Below, one piece after another: positions 15,446 to 23,562 of a stretch of DNA of 64,000 bases; position 1 is the stretch's first letter; every line of letters begins with the position of its first letter. The notes beneath the pieces are model-generated. The model saw nothing but the letters and a program-made list of their open reading frames with translations, searched no databases and was not told the DNA's origin. The position numbers and the translations under genes are program-made. The stretch comes from Oscillospiraceae bacterium. GTDB taxonomy: Bacteria; Bacillota; Clostridia; Oscillospirales; Ruminococcaceae. The DNA lies in assembly GCA_017399765.1 (NCBI GenBank), contig JAFQBH010000024.1, positions 1 to 64,000 of the forward strand, read 5' to 3'.

Positions 15446-16621
15446 TCAGAAATATCTTTTTGTTGCTCTTTCGGCAATGGTTTTGAATGCTGCTTTTGGA
15501 TCTTCCGATTTGGAAAGAATGATCATTGCAGCAATTACATAAGGACGGTTTCCCGCTTCTTTAAGAAGGCTTTCAAGGTTTGCGTTATAAACCTGCGCGG
15601 TCATTTCGCCGCGGATGCAGCTTATATCCGTTACGTCTGCGGGAATATCATGCATAAGGAGTGCTTTTCCATCTTTTGTTTTTTCCATAAGTTCTTCGGT
15701 AACTTCCCAGTTGATGAACTCCTTATTGTTTTCGCGAAGTTCATGTTCAAGAAGGTCGATGTATGTACCGAGGTTTGCTGCAGAAAGTTCTGTACGTTTT
15801 TCAAGGAAAGTGAACGGAGCCCAGTTTATCGGGATTACAACATCTGCATCGGAAAATGCTTCTTCCATGGAATCGGTGCGCACAAAAGTTCCGCCGGAAC
15901 GTTCGGCATTTTTCTCTGCCCTTTCGTAAACATCGGGCATAAGGTCCATTCCCTCCGGTGCGGCAAGAACAACGTTCATTCCAAAACGGGTGAAAAGGGA
16001 AAGTATTCCCTGGGGAACAGCAAGGGAGCGGGTTCCGTTGGGGGAATAAGCCCATGTTACGGCAATTTTTTTGCCTTTAAGTTCTTCGATTCCTCCAAAA
16101 TGCTCCGCCATATACTGAAAATCCGCAATGCTCTGAACAGGGCTGTCCTCATCGCTTCCAAGGTTTATCACGCAGGGTTTTTGTGCAACAACACCGTTTT
16201 TCTGTGCTTCCTCAACAGAATCGGAGATTCTTTTTATATATCTTGAACTTTTTTCAATAAAATCGCTTTCGCAAACACCAAGAGCATCGGCCATATAAGA
16301 AGCCATTGTTGCGGTTTCTTTTATGTTGTTGTTTCCAAGTTTTCTGTCCATATCGATAATGGTGAGCCCAAGAAGGTCGCATCCGGAAGCAAAAGCAAGT
16401 TCCATTCCCATATCTTTTTTGCTGAACATCGAAACAGCAATTCCGGAATCAAAAATTTTCGGTGATACATTGTTATCACGAAGAGATTTAAGTGCACATG
16501 TTCCCCTTGCAATTGCTTTTATGTCATCATCGCTCATATCCCATGTACGGAGAAGGTTTTTTCCGTAAAGCCCGTTTTCTTCGCTGTCCGGAAGTTTGTT
16601 AATTGCATCGCAATATTCCAC
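15446..16621 (-). CDS. YgeW-like knotted carbamoyltransferase homologue with altered substrate loop
   Basis: This 391-residue protein is clearly related to the knotted carbamoyltransferase YgeW. It has TWAYSPNGTRSLAVPQGI, LFTRFGMNVVLAAPEGMDLM and SWAPF-type WAPFTFLEKRTEL. In carbamoyltransferases the carbamoyl-phosphate loop reads S-T-R-T-R. Here the aligned stretch (about residues 65-75) reads MFSKKDMGMEL, with neither the serine-threonine pair nor the arginines. The following loop is shortened (NNNIKETATM), and the usual H-C-L-P motif is HDIP. The fold is probably kept with a different or lost substrate. The GTG start at 16621 has GGAGG 8 bases upstream. Partner genes of ygeW operons (ygeX, ygeY, hydantoinase) are absent. 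Confidence 0.8.
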   Translation of the reverse strand: MEYCDAINKLPDSEENGLYGKNLLRTWDMSDDDIKAIARGTCALKSLRDNNVSPKIFDSGIAVSMFSKKDMGMELAFASGCDLLGLTIIDMDRKLGNNNIKETATMASYMADALGVCESDFIEKSSRYIKRISDSVEEAQKNGVVAQKPCVINLGSDEDSPVQSIADFQYMAEHFGGIEELKGKKIAVTWAYSPNGTRSLAVPQGILSLFTRFGMNVVLAAPEGMDLMPDVYERAEKNAERSGGTFVRTDSMEEAFSDADVVIPINWAPFTFLEKRTELSAANLGTYIDLLEHELRENNKEFINWEVTEELMEKTKDGKALLMHDIPADVTDISCIRGEMTAQVYNANLESLLKEAGNRPYVIAAMIILSKSEDPKAAFKTIAERATKRYF

Positions 16622-16665
16622 TTATATTACCTCCATTTAAGGTCAACTATGATGTTACTTTTATA

Positions 16666-16694
16666 ATAATAACAATCCTTTTGTTTTAAGTCAA
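16666..16694 (-). promoter_or_regulatory. Promoter of YgeW-like gene
   Basis: On the minus strand TTGACT (16689-16694), 17 bp and TATTAT (16666-16671) precede the gene. Confidence 0.75.
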
Positions 16695-16774
16695 CACAAG
16701 AATTGTTAATTTTAAGAACTGTTTTTGTGAATTATAGCCTTTTTTGTGTTAATAATTTCATATAACATTCCGAA

Positions 16775-16804
16775 TTGACACAAACTCATCACATAAGTTA
16801 CAAT
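16775..16804 (+). promoter_or_regulatory. Promoter of DUF1538-PII operon
   Basis: TTGACA (16775-16780), an 18-bp spacer and TACAAT (16799-16804) precede the DUF1538 gene. It is divergent from the YgeW-like promoter, with about 80 bp between the two -35 boxes. Confidence 0.75.
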
Positions 16805-16856
16805 AATGTTATACAAAACTAATTGTGAATCCAAATAGAAGGGCGGGGAACCCTCC

Positions 16857-18461
16857 TTGAACAAAGAACTTTTTTCAAAATTTAAAGAAACCGCTGTTGC
16901 CGTTCTTCCGGTTGCCGGCGTTGTTTTTATGCTTCATTTAACCATAGCACCAATGCCTTTCGGCGTTCTGGCGCTTTTTTTATCGGGAACGTTTTTGCTG
17001 ATAGTAGGAATGACCCTTTTCCAGCTTGGTTCCGAAGTCGGAATGACCCCCATTGGAAACCAGATCGGAAGCAAGCTTGTTGAACTTAAAAGTCTCAAAA
17101 TATTTCTTATAACCGCTTTTCTTCTCGGTTTTCTTGTAACAATTGCCGAGCCTGACCTCCAGGTTCTCGGAAAACAGATGCCCGAACAGACCATGTTCAG
17201 TCTTTTCAATATGGATATTTCCGTCGGTCAGACCCTTATTTATATGGTCGCCATCGGCGTTGCAATTTTCCTGACCATTGCGGTAATAAGAGTTATTTTC
17301 GGTTTTGATCTTTCAAAACTGTTTTTCATTCTCTATCTTGCTGTTTTTGCTCTTGCATATTTTACAAAACCCGAATATCTTGCGGTTTCTTTCGATTCCG
17401 GCGGCGTTACAACCGGACCGATAACCGTTCCTTTCATTCTTGCCCTCGGCGTCGGAATCGCTTCGGTTAAAAAAGGCGCCGACAGCGAAACCGACAGCTT
17501 TGGTTTCGTCGGTCTTTGTTCCGTCGGTCCTATCATAGCGGTTGCCATAATGGGAATGCTTGCAAAAGGCGACGCTTCCTATGACCCGACCGTTATTCCC
17601 GAAATTGAAACCATCGGCGACGTTTTCATGGTCTATCTCAAGGCCTTCCCTACTTTCTTCGAGGAAGTTGCCCTTGCCCTTTCGCCGATAATCGCTGTCT
17701 ATATTTTCTTCCAGATAGTTTATCTTAAGCTCCCGAAAATTTCCCTTGCAAAAACCCTTATCGGTGTGTTATATACTTATATTGGTCTTGTAATTTTCCT
17801 CACCGCCGCAAACGTGGGTTTTATGCCTGCGGGAAGCTATATGGGCGGAACCCTTGCGGTTCTTCCTTATAACTGGATAATAATTCCCATAGGAATGCTC
17901 GTCGGTTTCTTTATCCTTATGGCGGAACCCGCTGTTTACGTTCTCACAGTTCAGGTTGAAGACGTTACAAACGGCGCAATTACAAGAAAAATGATGATGA
18001 CCGCCCTTATGATCGGAATGAGCATTTCCGTCGGAATGGCAATGCTCCGCGTTATAACCGGAATTTCCATCTGGTATCTTCTCATTCCCGGCTATGCGAT
18101 AGCTCTTGGCCTTCTTTTCTTTGTTCCAAAAGTATTTACCGCAATCGCGTTCGATTCCGGCGGCGTTGCTTCCGGCCCGATGACCGCAACTTTCCTTCTT
18201 CCTTTTGCAACCGGCGCCTGCACCGCCATTGGCGGAAACGTTCTTATGGACGGCTTCGGCGTTGTTGCAATGGTCGCCATGACTCCCCTTGTTGCAATCC
18301 AGATTCTCGGCGCCGTTTATGCAATTAAAGCAAAACGTGCGGAAGAAGAAGAAGCGGAGGAACTTGCCGAAATCGTTGAGGAAATCGAAGAGGAAGTTGA
18401 AGAATATCAGCTTGACCTTGAATATTCTATCATCGAGCTGAACTGTTATGATTATGAATGA
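16857..18461 (+). CDS. DUF1538 integral membrane protein (putative permease)
   Basis: This 534-residue protein has about 12-14 hydrophobic segments and an acidic C-terminal tail (EEEEAEELAEIVEEIEEE). A duplicated signature is visible: FDSGGVTTGPITVPF near residue 178 and FDSGGVASGPMTATF near residue 431. This indicates an internal repeat of two homologous halves, a common carrier architecture, and matches the DUF1538 family. The substrate is unknown. The start is TTG at 16857, where the site GGGCGGGG is only moderate. Two PII-like genes follow within 18 and 3 bases, so transport is probably gated by PII-type signal proteins, as AmtB is by GlnK. Confidence 0.82.
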   Translation: MNKELFSKFKETAVAVLPVAGVVFMLHLTIAPMPFGVLALFLSGTFLLIVGMTLFQLGSEVGMTPIGNQIGSKLVELKSLKIFLITAFLLGFLVTIAEPDLQVLGKQMPEQTMFSLFNMDISVGQTLIYMVAIGVAIFLTIAVIRVIFGFDLSKLFFILYLAVFALAYFTKPEYLAVSFDSGGVTTGPITVPFILALGVGIASVKKGADSETDSFGFVGLCSVGPIIAVAIMGMLAKGDASYDPTVIPEIETIGDVFMVYLKAFPTFFEEVALALSPIIAVYIFFQIVYLKLPKISLAKTLIGVLYTYIGLVIFLTAANVGFMPAGSYMGGTLAVLPYNWIIIPIGMLVGFFILMAEPAVYVLTVQVEDVTNGAITRKMMMTALMIGMSISVGMAMLRVITGISIWYLLIPGYAIALGLLFFVPKVFTAIAFDSGGVASGPMTATFLLPFATGACTAIGGNVLMDGFGVVAMVAMTPLVAIQILGAVYAIKAKRAEEEEAEELAEIVEEIEEEVEEYQLDLEYSIIELNCYDYE

Positions 18462-18478
18462 CCAAGGAGGTGTTCCCT

Positions 18479-18856
18479 TTGATTCAAAACGAAAAAATCG
18501 ATACCGTTTGCAGCACCCAGCGAATCGACCTTGTTTTTACAATAGTTTCAAGAGGAAAAGGCGAAACAGTCCTTGACGTTCTTCGTGAAAACAAAATTCT
18601 TCAAAACACTGTTTGCCACGGAAGGGGCACCGCACCCTCAAGTATTCTTGAAATGCTCGGACTTGGCGCAACGGAAAAAGACATCGTTCTGAGCTTTGTA
18701 AAAAACGAAAAAAGCGAGGAAATAATCCGCAAAATTTCCGAAAAACTTGCTTTTTCAAAACCCGGAAACGGAATTTCTTTCACAGTTCCGCTCCAGAGCG
18801 TTGCCGGAATTGCCGCTTTCAAATTTATAACCGCTGACCTTACGGAGGAGTTTTGA
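18479..18856 (+). CDS. PII-like nitrogen regulatory family protein (first copy)
   Basis: This 125-residue protein has the ferredoxin-like PII fold pattern: VFTIVSRGKGETVLDVL, then HGRGTAPSSILEMLGL in the position of the T-loop, then IVLSFVKNEKSEEII and the C-terminal NGISFTVPLQSVAG. The T-loop is shorter than in GlnB and has no tyrosine equivalent to the uridylylated residue. The TTG at 18479 is chosen because AAGGAGGTG lies directly upstream; the ATG at 18458 would place that site inside the gene. It stands between the DUF1538 gene and a second PII-like gene and probably regulates that membrane protein. Confidence 0.8.
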   Translation: MIQNEKIDTVCSTQRIDLVFTIVSRGKGETVLDVLRENKILQNTVCHGRGTAPSSILEMLGLGATEKDIVLSFVKNEKSEEIIRKISEKLAFSKPGNGISFTVPLQSVAGIAAFKFITADLTEEF

Positions 18857-18859
18857 TTT

Positions 18860-19201
18860 ATGGAAAACAAAGTTTTATATTCTCTTATAATCAGCATTGT
18901 CAACCGCGGATTTTCCGATGACGTTATGGACGCCGCAAGAGAAGCAGGCGCAAAAGGCGGAACCATTCTTTATGGTCATGGCGCCGGACTTCGCGAAGCG
19001 GAAACCTTCTTCGGAATTTCGATTCATCCGGAAAAGGAACTTGTTATAATCCTTGCCTCCGGCGAAACAAAATCTGCCATAATGCAGGCCATTGTAAAAC
19101 GTGTCGGAATGGATTCCGAAGGCGCCGGAATAACCTTTGCCCTTCCGGTAACGAATGTTGAAGGAATTGCCCGCCTTACCAACCTCGAATCCGAAAATTA
19201 A
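18860..19201 (+). CDS. PII-like nitrogen regulatory family protein (second copy)
   Basis: This 113-residue PII-like protein has SLIISIVNRGFSDDVMDAA, GAKGGTILYGHGAG (the glycine-rich T-loop base region), LVIILASGETKSAIM and GITFALPVTNVEGIARL. It is a paralogue of the preceding gene; both end in the same F-x-L/V-P-V-x-x-V-x-G pattern, which is visible by direct comparison. It starts 3 bases after the first copy's stop, with GGAGG in the 3' end of that gene. Two different PII-like subunits could form homo- or heterotrimers. It ends at a bidirectional terminator. Confidence 0.85.
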   Translation: MENKVLYSLIISIVNRGFSDDVMDAAREAGAKGGTILYGHGAGLREAETFFGISIHPEKELVIILASGETKSAIMQAIVKRVGMDSEGAGITFALPVTNVEGIARLTNLESEN

Positions 19202-19209
19202 AAACGCAT

Positions 19210-19244
19210 CAAAAAACCCGTGCTCATTTTGAGCACGGGTTTTC
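19210..19244. terminator. Bidirectional terminator, GTGCTC palindrome copy 3
   Basis: The arms AAAACCCGTGCTC and GAGCACGGGTTTT lie between the convergent second PII-like gene and exonuclease III. Confidence 0.9.
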
Positions 19245-19251
19245 TTTTTTA

Positions 19252-20007
19252 TCAGTCTTTTGTAATAATTGCAACCGGACAATGGTCGCTTCCGTAATAT
19301 TGGGGATAGATAAGGCTGTCTTCGAGTTTTTCCGTGAAACGTTCGGAACAGATGAAATAATCGATTCTCCAGCCCGCGTTCTTTTCCCTTGCGTGGAACA
19401 TATAGCTCCACCAGGAATAGGAATCGCCTTTTTCCGGATAGAGGAAGCGGAAAGTATCCGCAAAACCCGCTCCGAGAAGTTCGGTCATTTTCGAGCGTTC
19501 CTCGTCGGTAAAACCTGCGTTGCCTCTGTTTGTTTTATAGTTCTTGAGGTCGATTTCCTCATGGGCAACGTTCATATCGCCGCAGATAATAACGGGTTTG
19601 TGTTTATCGAGAGAACTTACGTATTCCCGGAAGCAGTCTTCCCAATCCATTCTGTAATCAAGGCGCTCAAGGTCGCGTCTTGCGTTCGGAACATAAACGT
19701 CAACAAGATAAAAATCCGGATATTCAAGGGTGATTACCCTTCCCTCGTGGTCGTGACGTTCAACATCGATTCCGTAATTTACGGAAAGAGGCTCGTGCTT
19801 TGTAAAAATTGCCGTTCCGGAATATCCCTTTTTCTCCGCGCTGTTCCAGAACTGATAATATCCGGGAAGCTCAAGGGAAATCTGGTCCGGCTGAAGCTTT
19901 GTTTCCTGAAGGCAGAAAAAATCCGCATCCATCTCATTGAAAGAATCCATAAATCCTTTGCCCATGCAGGCGCGAAGTCCGTTTACGTTCCAGGATACAA
20001 ATTTCAT
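19252..20007 (-). CDS. xth: Exodeoxyribonuclease III / AP endonuclease
   Basis: This 251-residue enzyme of the ExoIII/APE family nicks DNA at abasic sites in base-excision repair. Catalytic blocks are SWNVNGLRA, CLQETKL (metal glutamate), VYVPNARR, GDMNVAHEEID and the C-terminal GSDHCPVA with the active-site histidine. ATG at 20007 follows AGGAGG by 7 bases. It is the second gene after DUF1846 on the minus strand, with a 12-base gap. Confidence 0.95.
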   Translation of the reverse strand: MKFVSWNVNGLRACMGKGFMDSFNEMDADFFCLQETKLQPDQISLELPGYYQFWNSAEKKGYSGTAIFTKHEPLSVNYGIDVERHDHEGRVITLEYPDFYLVDVYVPNARRDLERLDYRMDWEDCFREYVSSLDKHKPVIICGDMNVAHEEIDLKNYKTNRGNAGFTDEERSKMTELLGAGFADTFRFLYPEKGDSYSWWSYMFHAREKNAGWRIDYFICSERFTEKLEDSLIYPQYYGSDHCPVAIITKD

Positions 20008-20019
20008 CAAAAAACCTCC

Positions 20020-21504
20020 TTAGGCATGATAAAGTTTTTTGTTGCGGTATTTCGGTTCACAGGTAAGATTAAGACCAAGCTTTTTGAAGGTCTGGGTATC
20101 GACCTGGGAAAGAATTACGGTGGAGTGTACTTCACACCCGCGGAGTTCCTCAAGGCAGGCAAGTGCTTTTGCCGCATCGGGGTTTTTGGGCGCGCTTACC
20201 GCAAGGGCAAGAAGAGTTTCGTCAAGGTGAAGTCTTGCGTTGTTATGTCCGAGATGCTTTTTCTTAAGTTCTTCAACCGGGTTCATAACAAGCGGGTCGA
20301 TTATATCAATGGAATCGTCGATTCCTGCAATTTCTTTAAGTGCATTGAGAAGCATAGCCGCGGAAGAACCGAGAAGAGAGCTGGTTTTTCCAACTATTAT
20401 TTTTCCGTTTTTAAGTTCAATGGCCGTTGCCGGAAGCTCCGTTTCTTCTTCTTTCAAAAGCGCAGCATTTACGACAGGTCTGTCCTCAACTCCGATTCCG
20501 AGCCTTTCCATAAGAAGTTCGATTTTAAGCATCGGGTTTTCGTCGCATTTTCCCTGGCGGTATTCGCATGCTGCTTCATAAAAACGGCGGATGATTTCCT
20601 GTTTTGCAGCTTCACAAACCGCTTCATCATCGCAAATGCAGTTTCCGACCATGTTTACTCCCATATCCGTCGGGGATTTATATGGGCTTTCGCCGAGTAT
20701 CGTTTCAAAAATTCTGTTGAGAACTGGGAAAACTTCGATATCGCGGTTATAGTTAACGGTCATTTCGCCGTAGGCTTCAAGATGATAGTGGTCTATCATA
20801 TTTACGTCATCAAGGTCGGCGGTTGCAGCTTCATAAGCAAGGTTTACCGGATGGGCAAGAGGAAGGTTCCAAATCGGGAAAGTTTCAAATTTTGCATAGC
20901 CCGCTTTTACCCCGCGTTTGTTTTCATGGAAAAGCTGAGAAAGGCAGGTTGCCATTTTTCCGCTTCCGGGACCGGGAGCAGTTACAACAACAAGGGGTCT
21001 TGTTGTTTCAACGTATTCGTTTTTGCCGAAACCCTCATCGCTTACAACAAAGTTTACGTCCATGGGATATCCTTCAATCGGATAATGGATATAGCTTTTT
21101 ATTCCAAGGGAATTGAGCTTTGCGCGGAAAGCGTCTGCGGCTCTCTGGCCGGAATATTGGGCAATTATAACGCTTCCGACGTAAAGTCCAAGGGAAGAAA
21201 AAGCGTCGATAAGGCGCATTACCTCAAGGTCATAAGTGATTCCAAGGTCGCCGCGAACTTTATTTTTCTCAATATCGGTGGCGTTGATAACTATGATGAT
21301 TTCCGCCTGGTCTTTCATTTCGCAAAGAAGTTTTACCTTTGAATCATAAGCAAAACCCGGAAGCACTCTTGATGCGTGGAAATCGTCAAAAAGTTTTCCC
21401 CCGAATTCAAGATAAAGCTTTCCTCCGAATTCATCAATGCGTTCCTTAATTTTTTCGGACTGCATTTTGAAATATTTTGCGCTGTCAAAACCGATTTTCT
21501 GCAT
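20020..21504 (-). CDS. DUF1846 domain protein
   Basis: This 494-residue protein is full length for the DUF1846 family. It begins MQKIGFDSAKYFKMQSEKI and contains a P-loop-like APGPGSGK at residues 176-183, followed by CLSQLFHENKRG. It also has long conserved stretches such as FPIWNLPLAHPVNLAYEAAT and SPTDMGVNMVGNCI. The function is not established; the family is widespread in anaerobic Firmicutes and looks like a soluble nucleotide-dependent enzyme. No signal peptide or membrane segment is seen. It is the first gene of a pair with exonuclease III and is divergent from the lipoprotein gene at 21710. Confidence 0.88.
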   Translation of the reverse strand: MQKIGFDSAKYFKMQSEKIKERIDEFGGKLYLEFGGKLFDDFHASRVLPGFAYDSKVKLLCEMKDQAEIIIVINATDIEKNKVRGDLGITYDLEVMRLIDAFSSLGLYVGSVIIAQYSGQRAADAFRAKLNSLGIKSYIHYPIEGYPMDVNFVVSDEGFGKNEYVETTRPLVVVTAPGPGSGKMATCLSQLFHENKRGVKAGYAKFETFPIWNLPLAHPVNLAYEAATADLDDVNMIDHYHLEAYGEMTVNYNRDIEVFPVLNRIFETILGESPYKSPTDMGVNMVGNCICDDEAVCEAAKQEIIRRFYEAACEYRQGKCDENPMLKIELLMERLGIGVEDRPVVNAALLKEEETELPATAIELKNGKIIVGKTSSLLGSSAAMLLNALKEIAGIDDSIDIIDPLVMNPVEELKKKHLGHNNARLHLDETLLALAVSAPKNPDAAKALACLEELRGCEVHSTVILSQVDTQTFKKLGLNLTCEPKYRNKKLYHA

Positions 21505-21565
21505 ATTTCCCCCTGATTGTCCAAATTATATTTTTAAAAAGAATATTAAGTTTATGTAAAAAGTG

Positions 21566-21594
21566 GTGACAAAAGAAAAGAAATCCGCTATAAT
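21566..21594 (+). promoter_or_regulatory. Promoter of lipoprotein gene
   Basis: GTGACA (21566-21571), 17 bp and TATAAT (21589-21594) leave a leader of about 110 bases before the ATG. Confidence 0.65.
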
Positions 21595-21709
21595 TACTCT
21601 TGTAATCTTTTTTACAAAACACTACCTTATAAATATAAACCTATTTGCTTTTTCAGTCAACCGAAAGCAAAAAGAAAAACAACAAATTTTTATTTTCTGG
21701 AGGGTAACA

Positions 21710-22447
21710 ATGGCAAAAAGAATTCTTGCCGCTTTACTCTGCGCCGCAATGCTTATTTCATTTTCCGGCTGTTCTCCTGCCGAAAAAATAAGCGGATGGC
21801 TCGAAGACGCAAGCGCGCTTATTCCCAACGACATTGAACTTATCATTGCTCAGATTACGGGAATGGAAACCGAAACCGAAGACCACGAAATATTTTTTTC
21901 CGAAGGTTACGTAAATATGCTTAAAAACGGAACTTTCTATATGTCCTATGTTCTTTCCGACGGAACAGAAGTTATGTACGGAACCAATGGGGTCCGCACC
22001 GGAACAAGCTATCCGGAACCTGCCGAACTTGAAGGTGTGGAACCTCAGTATGACGAAAACGGAAACGAGATCGAACCGGAAATTCCCCACGAACATATTG
22101 TTCTTTACGAAGGGGTCTATTATTACATCGACGATGACCAGGCAAAAATGTTCACCGTAAATCCGGAAAACTATAAAGCCGTTCCTTTCGAAATTTCCGT
22201 GGATAATATAAAACTTGTTGCCGCCGGAAACGAATCTTTCGGAAACAAAAACTGCCGTTTTGAACGTTACACCACAAACGAAGGTGACATCACTTTCTAT
22301 TTTGACAACACCGTTCTGTGCGGAATAAAAATAAGCCAAAACGGAACCAACATAACCATTGAAAACATCACCGCTTTCAACAAATATCTTAACCCTTCCC
22401 TTGTGGCAATGCCCGATTCCTACACAATTGTCCAATATTGGCCTTAA
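21710..22447 (+). CDS. Putative lipoprotein of unknown function
   Basis: This 245-residue protein starts with a lipoprotein signal: KR, then a hydrophobic stretch, then the lipobox FSGC with the lipidated cysteine at residue 19. The mature part is acidic and beta-rich, with segments GTFYMSYVLSDGTEVMYG and GVYYYIDDDQAKMFTV. It ends at a YTIVQYWP tail. Beta-rich lipoproteins of this size often act as cell-surface binding proteins, but no named family is recognised. ATG at 21710 has GGAGGG upstream. It has its own promoter and a terminator, so it is monocistronic. Confidence 0.72.
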   Translation: MAKRILAALLCAAMLISFSGCSPAEKISGWLEDASALIPNDIELIIAQITGMETETEDHEIFFSEGYVNMLKNGTFYMSYVLSDGTEVMYGTNGVRTGTSYPEPAELEGVEPQYDENGNEIEPEIPHEHIVLYEGVYYYIDDDQAKMFTVNPENYKAVPFEISVDNIKLVAAGNESFGNKNCRFERYTTNEGDITFYFDNTVLCGIKISQNGTNITIENITAFNKYLNPSLVAMPDSYTIVQYWP

Positions 22448-22459
22448 ATTAAAAAAGAC

Positions 22460-22490
22460 AAAAAGCCCGCTCTGCGGGCTTTTTCTTTTT
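22460..22490 (+). terminator. Terminator after lipoprotein gene
   Basis: The stem AAAAGCCCGC / GCGGGCTTTT with loop TCT is followed by a T-rich run. Confidence 0.92.
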
Positions 22491-22557
22491 ACCTGTGGAA
22501 TTTTTTTCTTTTGTTTTGCATAGGCTTGTACAAAAAAGAAAGGAAAGTGTAAACCAG

Positions 22558-23562
22558 ATGTCAAAATTCCGCACAGCAGTAATCGCAGTAACCCTTGCGG
22601 CAATATTTTTTATACCGATTTCCGCAATTCCCGAAACACCCAATGCAAACGCAGAAAAGGAACCTTCCGTTTCCGAAAACTTTGTTTCCGTTCCGGAAGA
22701 AGAATTTTCCGAAGAACCTGTTTTTCCGGAAGGCACCTTTCGGATTTTTGATCTTGAAACAGAAACTGTTTCCGAAGTTTCTTTTTCAGATTATGTGAAA
22801 GGCGCAATTGCTTCCGAAATGGGCGCGGATTTTGAATTTGAAGCACTTGTTGCCCAAGGGGTCGCGGCTTTCAGCTGCGGACTTTATCAGCAAAGGATAC
22901 ATTTTGCCGCGGATTATGATTTTTCTGCCGCTCCGGATAAAAAACTCGGATATATGACCGAAGAAAAAGCAAAGGAAATTTACGGAGATAAATTCAGTGA
23001 AAAATGGTCGGTAATTTCCTCAGCCGCGGAAAAAGCGATGAATTATGTCCTCACCTATGAAGGCGAACCCGCTCTTTCGGTTTATCACGCAATTTCAAAC
23101 GGCACTACTGAAAGCAGTGAAAACGCCTGGGGCGGCGCCGTTCCATATCTTGTTTCCGTAAAAAGTCCCGGCGACGTTTTATCGCCGGATTATGAAACCA
23201 CCCTTTCGGTAAGCAAAAAGGACGCTCTTGAAATTCTTAACAAAAACGGAGCGGGGCTTAACGGTTCCTATCCGGAAGAATGGTTCGAAGGAGCAGAGCG
23301 CACCGAAGCCGGTTACGTTGATAAAATCATAATCGGCGCCGCAACCTTTTCCGGAGAAAAACTCCGGAGCATTTTTAACCTTCGGTCAACAGATTTTGAC
23401 ATCAGTTATAAAGATGATGAATTCATTTTCACCGTCCGAGGCTATGGCCACGGAGTAGGTCTTTCCCAGGTCGGCGCAAATCATATGGCAAAAGAAGGGG
23501 CGGATTTTCGGGAAATTCTCTCGCACTATTATCCGGGAACGGAATTAAAGGAATATTCTTAA
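22558..23562 (+). CDS. SpoIID/LytB domain protein (secreted lytic transglycosylase-like)
   Basis: This 334-residue protein has an N-terminal hydrophobic segment (about residues 6-24) that anchors or exports it. An acidic spacer follows, then a SpoIID domain from about residue 72. The catalytic-type glutamate is in GAIASEMGAD (E87), close to E88 of Bacillus SpoIID. The C-terminal signature RGYGHGVGLSQVGANHMA is intact. SpoIID cleaves glycan strands denuded of peptide stems during engulfment in sporulation; a vegetative role is possible for paralogues. ATG at 22558 follows AAAGGAAAG. Its stop overlaps the stop of the convergent MFS gene by 4 bases, with no terminator between them. Confidence 0.88.
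   Translation: MSKFRTAVIAVTLAAIFFIPISAIPETPNANAEKEPSVSENFVSVPEEEFSEEPVFPEGTFRIFDLETETVSEVSFSDYVKGAIASEMGADFEFEALVAQGVAAFSCGLYQQRIHFAADYDFSAAPDKKLGYMTEEKAKEIYGDKFSEKWSVISSAAEKAMNYVLTYEGEPALSVYHAISNGTTESSENAWGGAVPYLVSVKSPGDVLSPDYETTLSVSKKDALEILNKNGAGLNGSYPEEWFEGAERTEAGYVDKIIIGAATFSGEKLRSIFNLRSTDFDISYKDDEFIFTVRGYGHGVGLSQVGANHMAKEGADFREILSHYYPGTELKEYS

Noticed and set aside
19282-21342. A 686-codon open frame opposite xth and the DUF1846 gene
   Set aside because: It spans two well-supported genes on the other strand, has no recognisable motif and no ribosome site, and is a codon-bias shadow.
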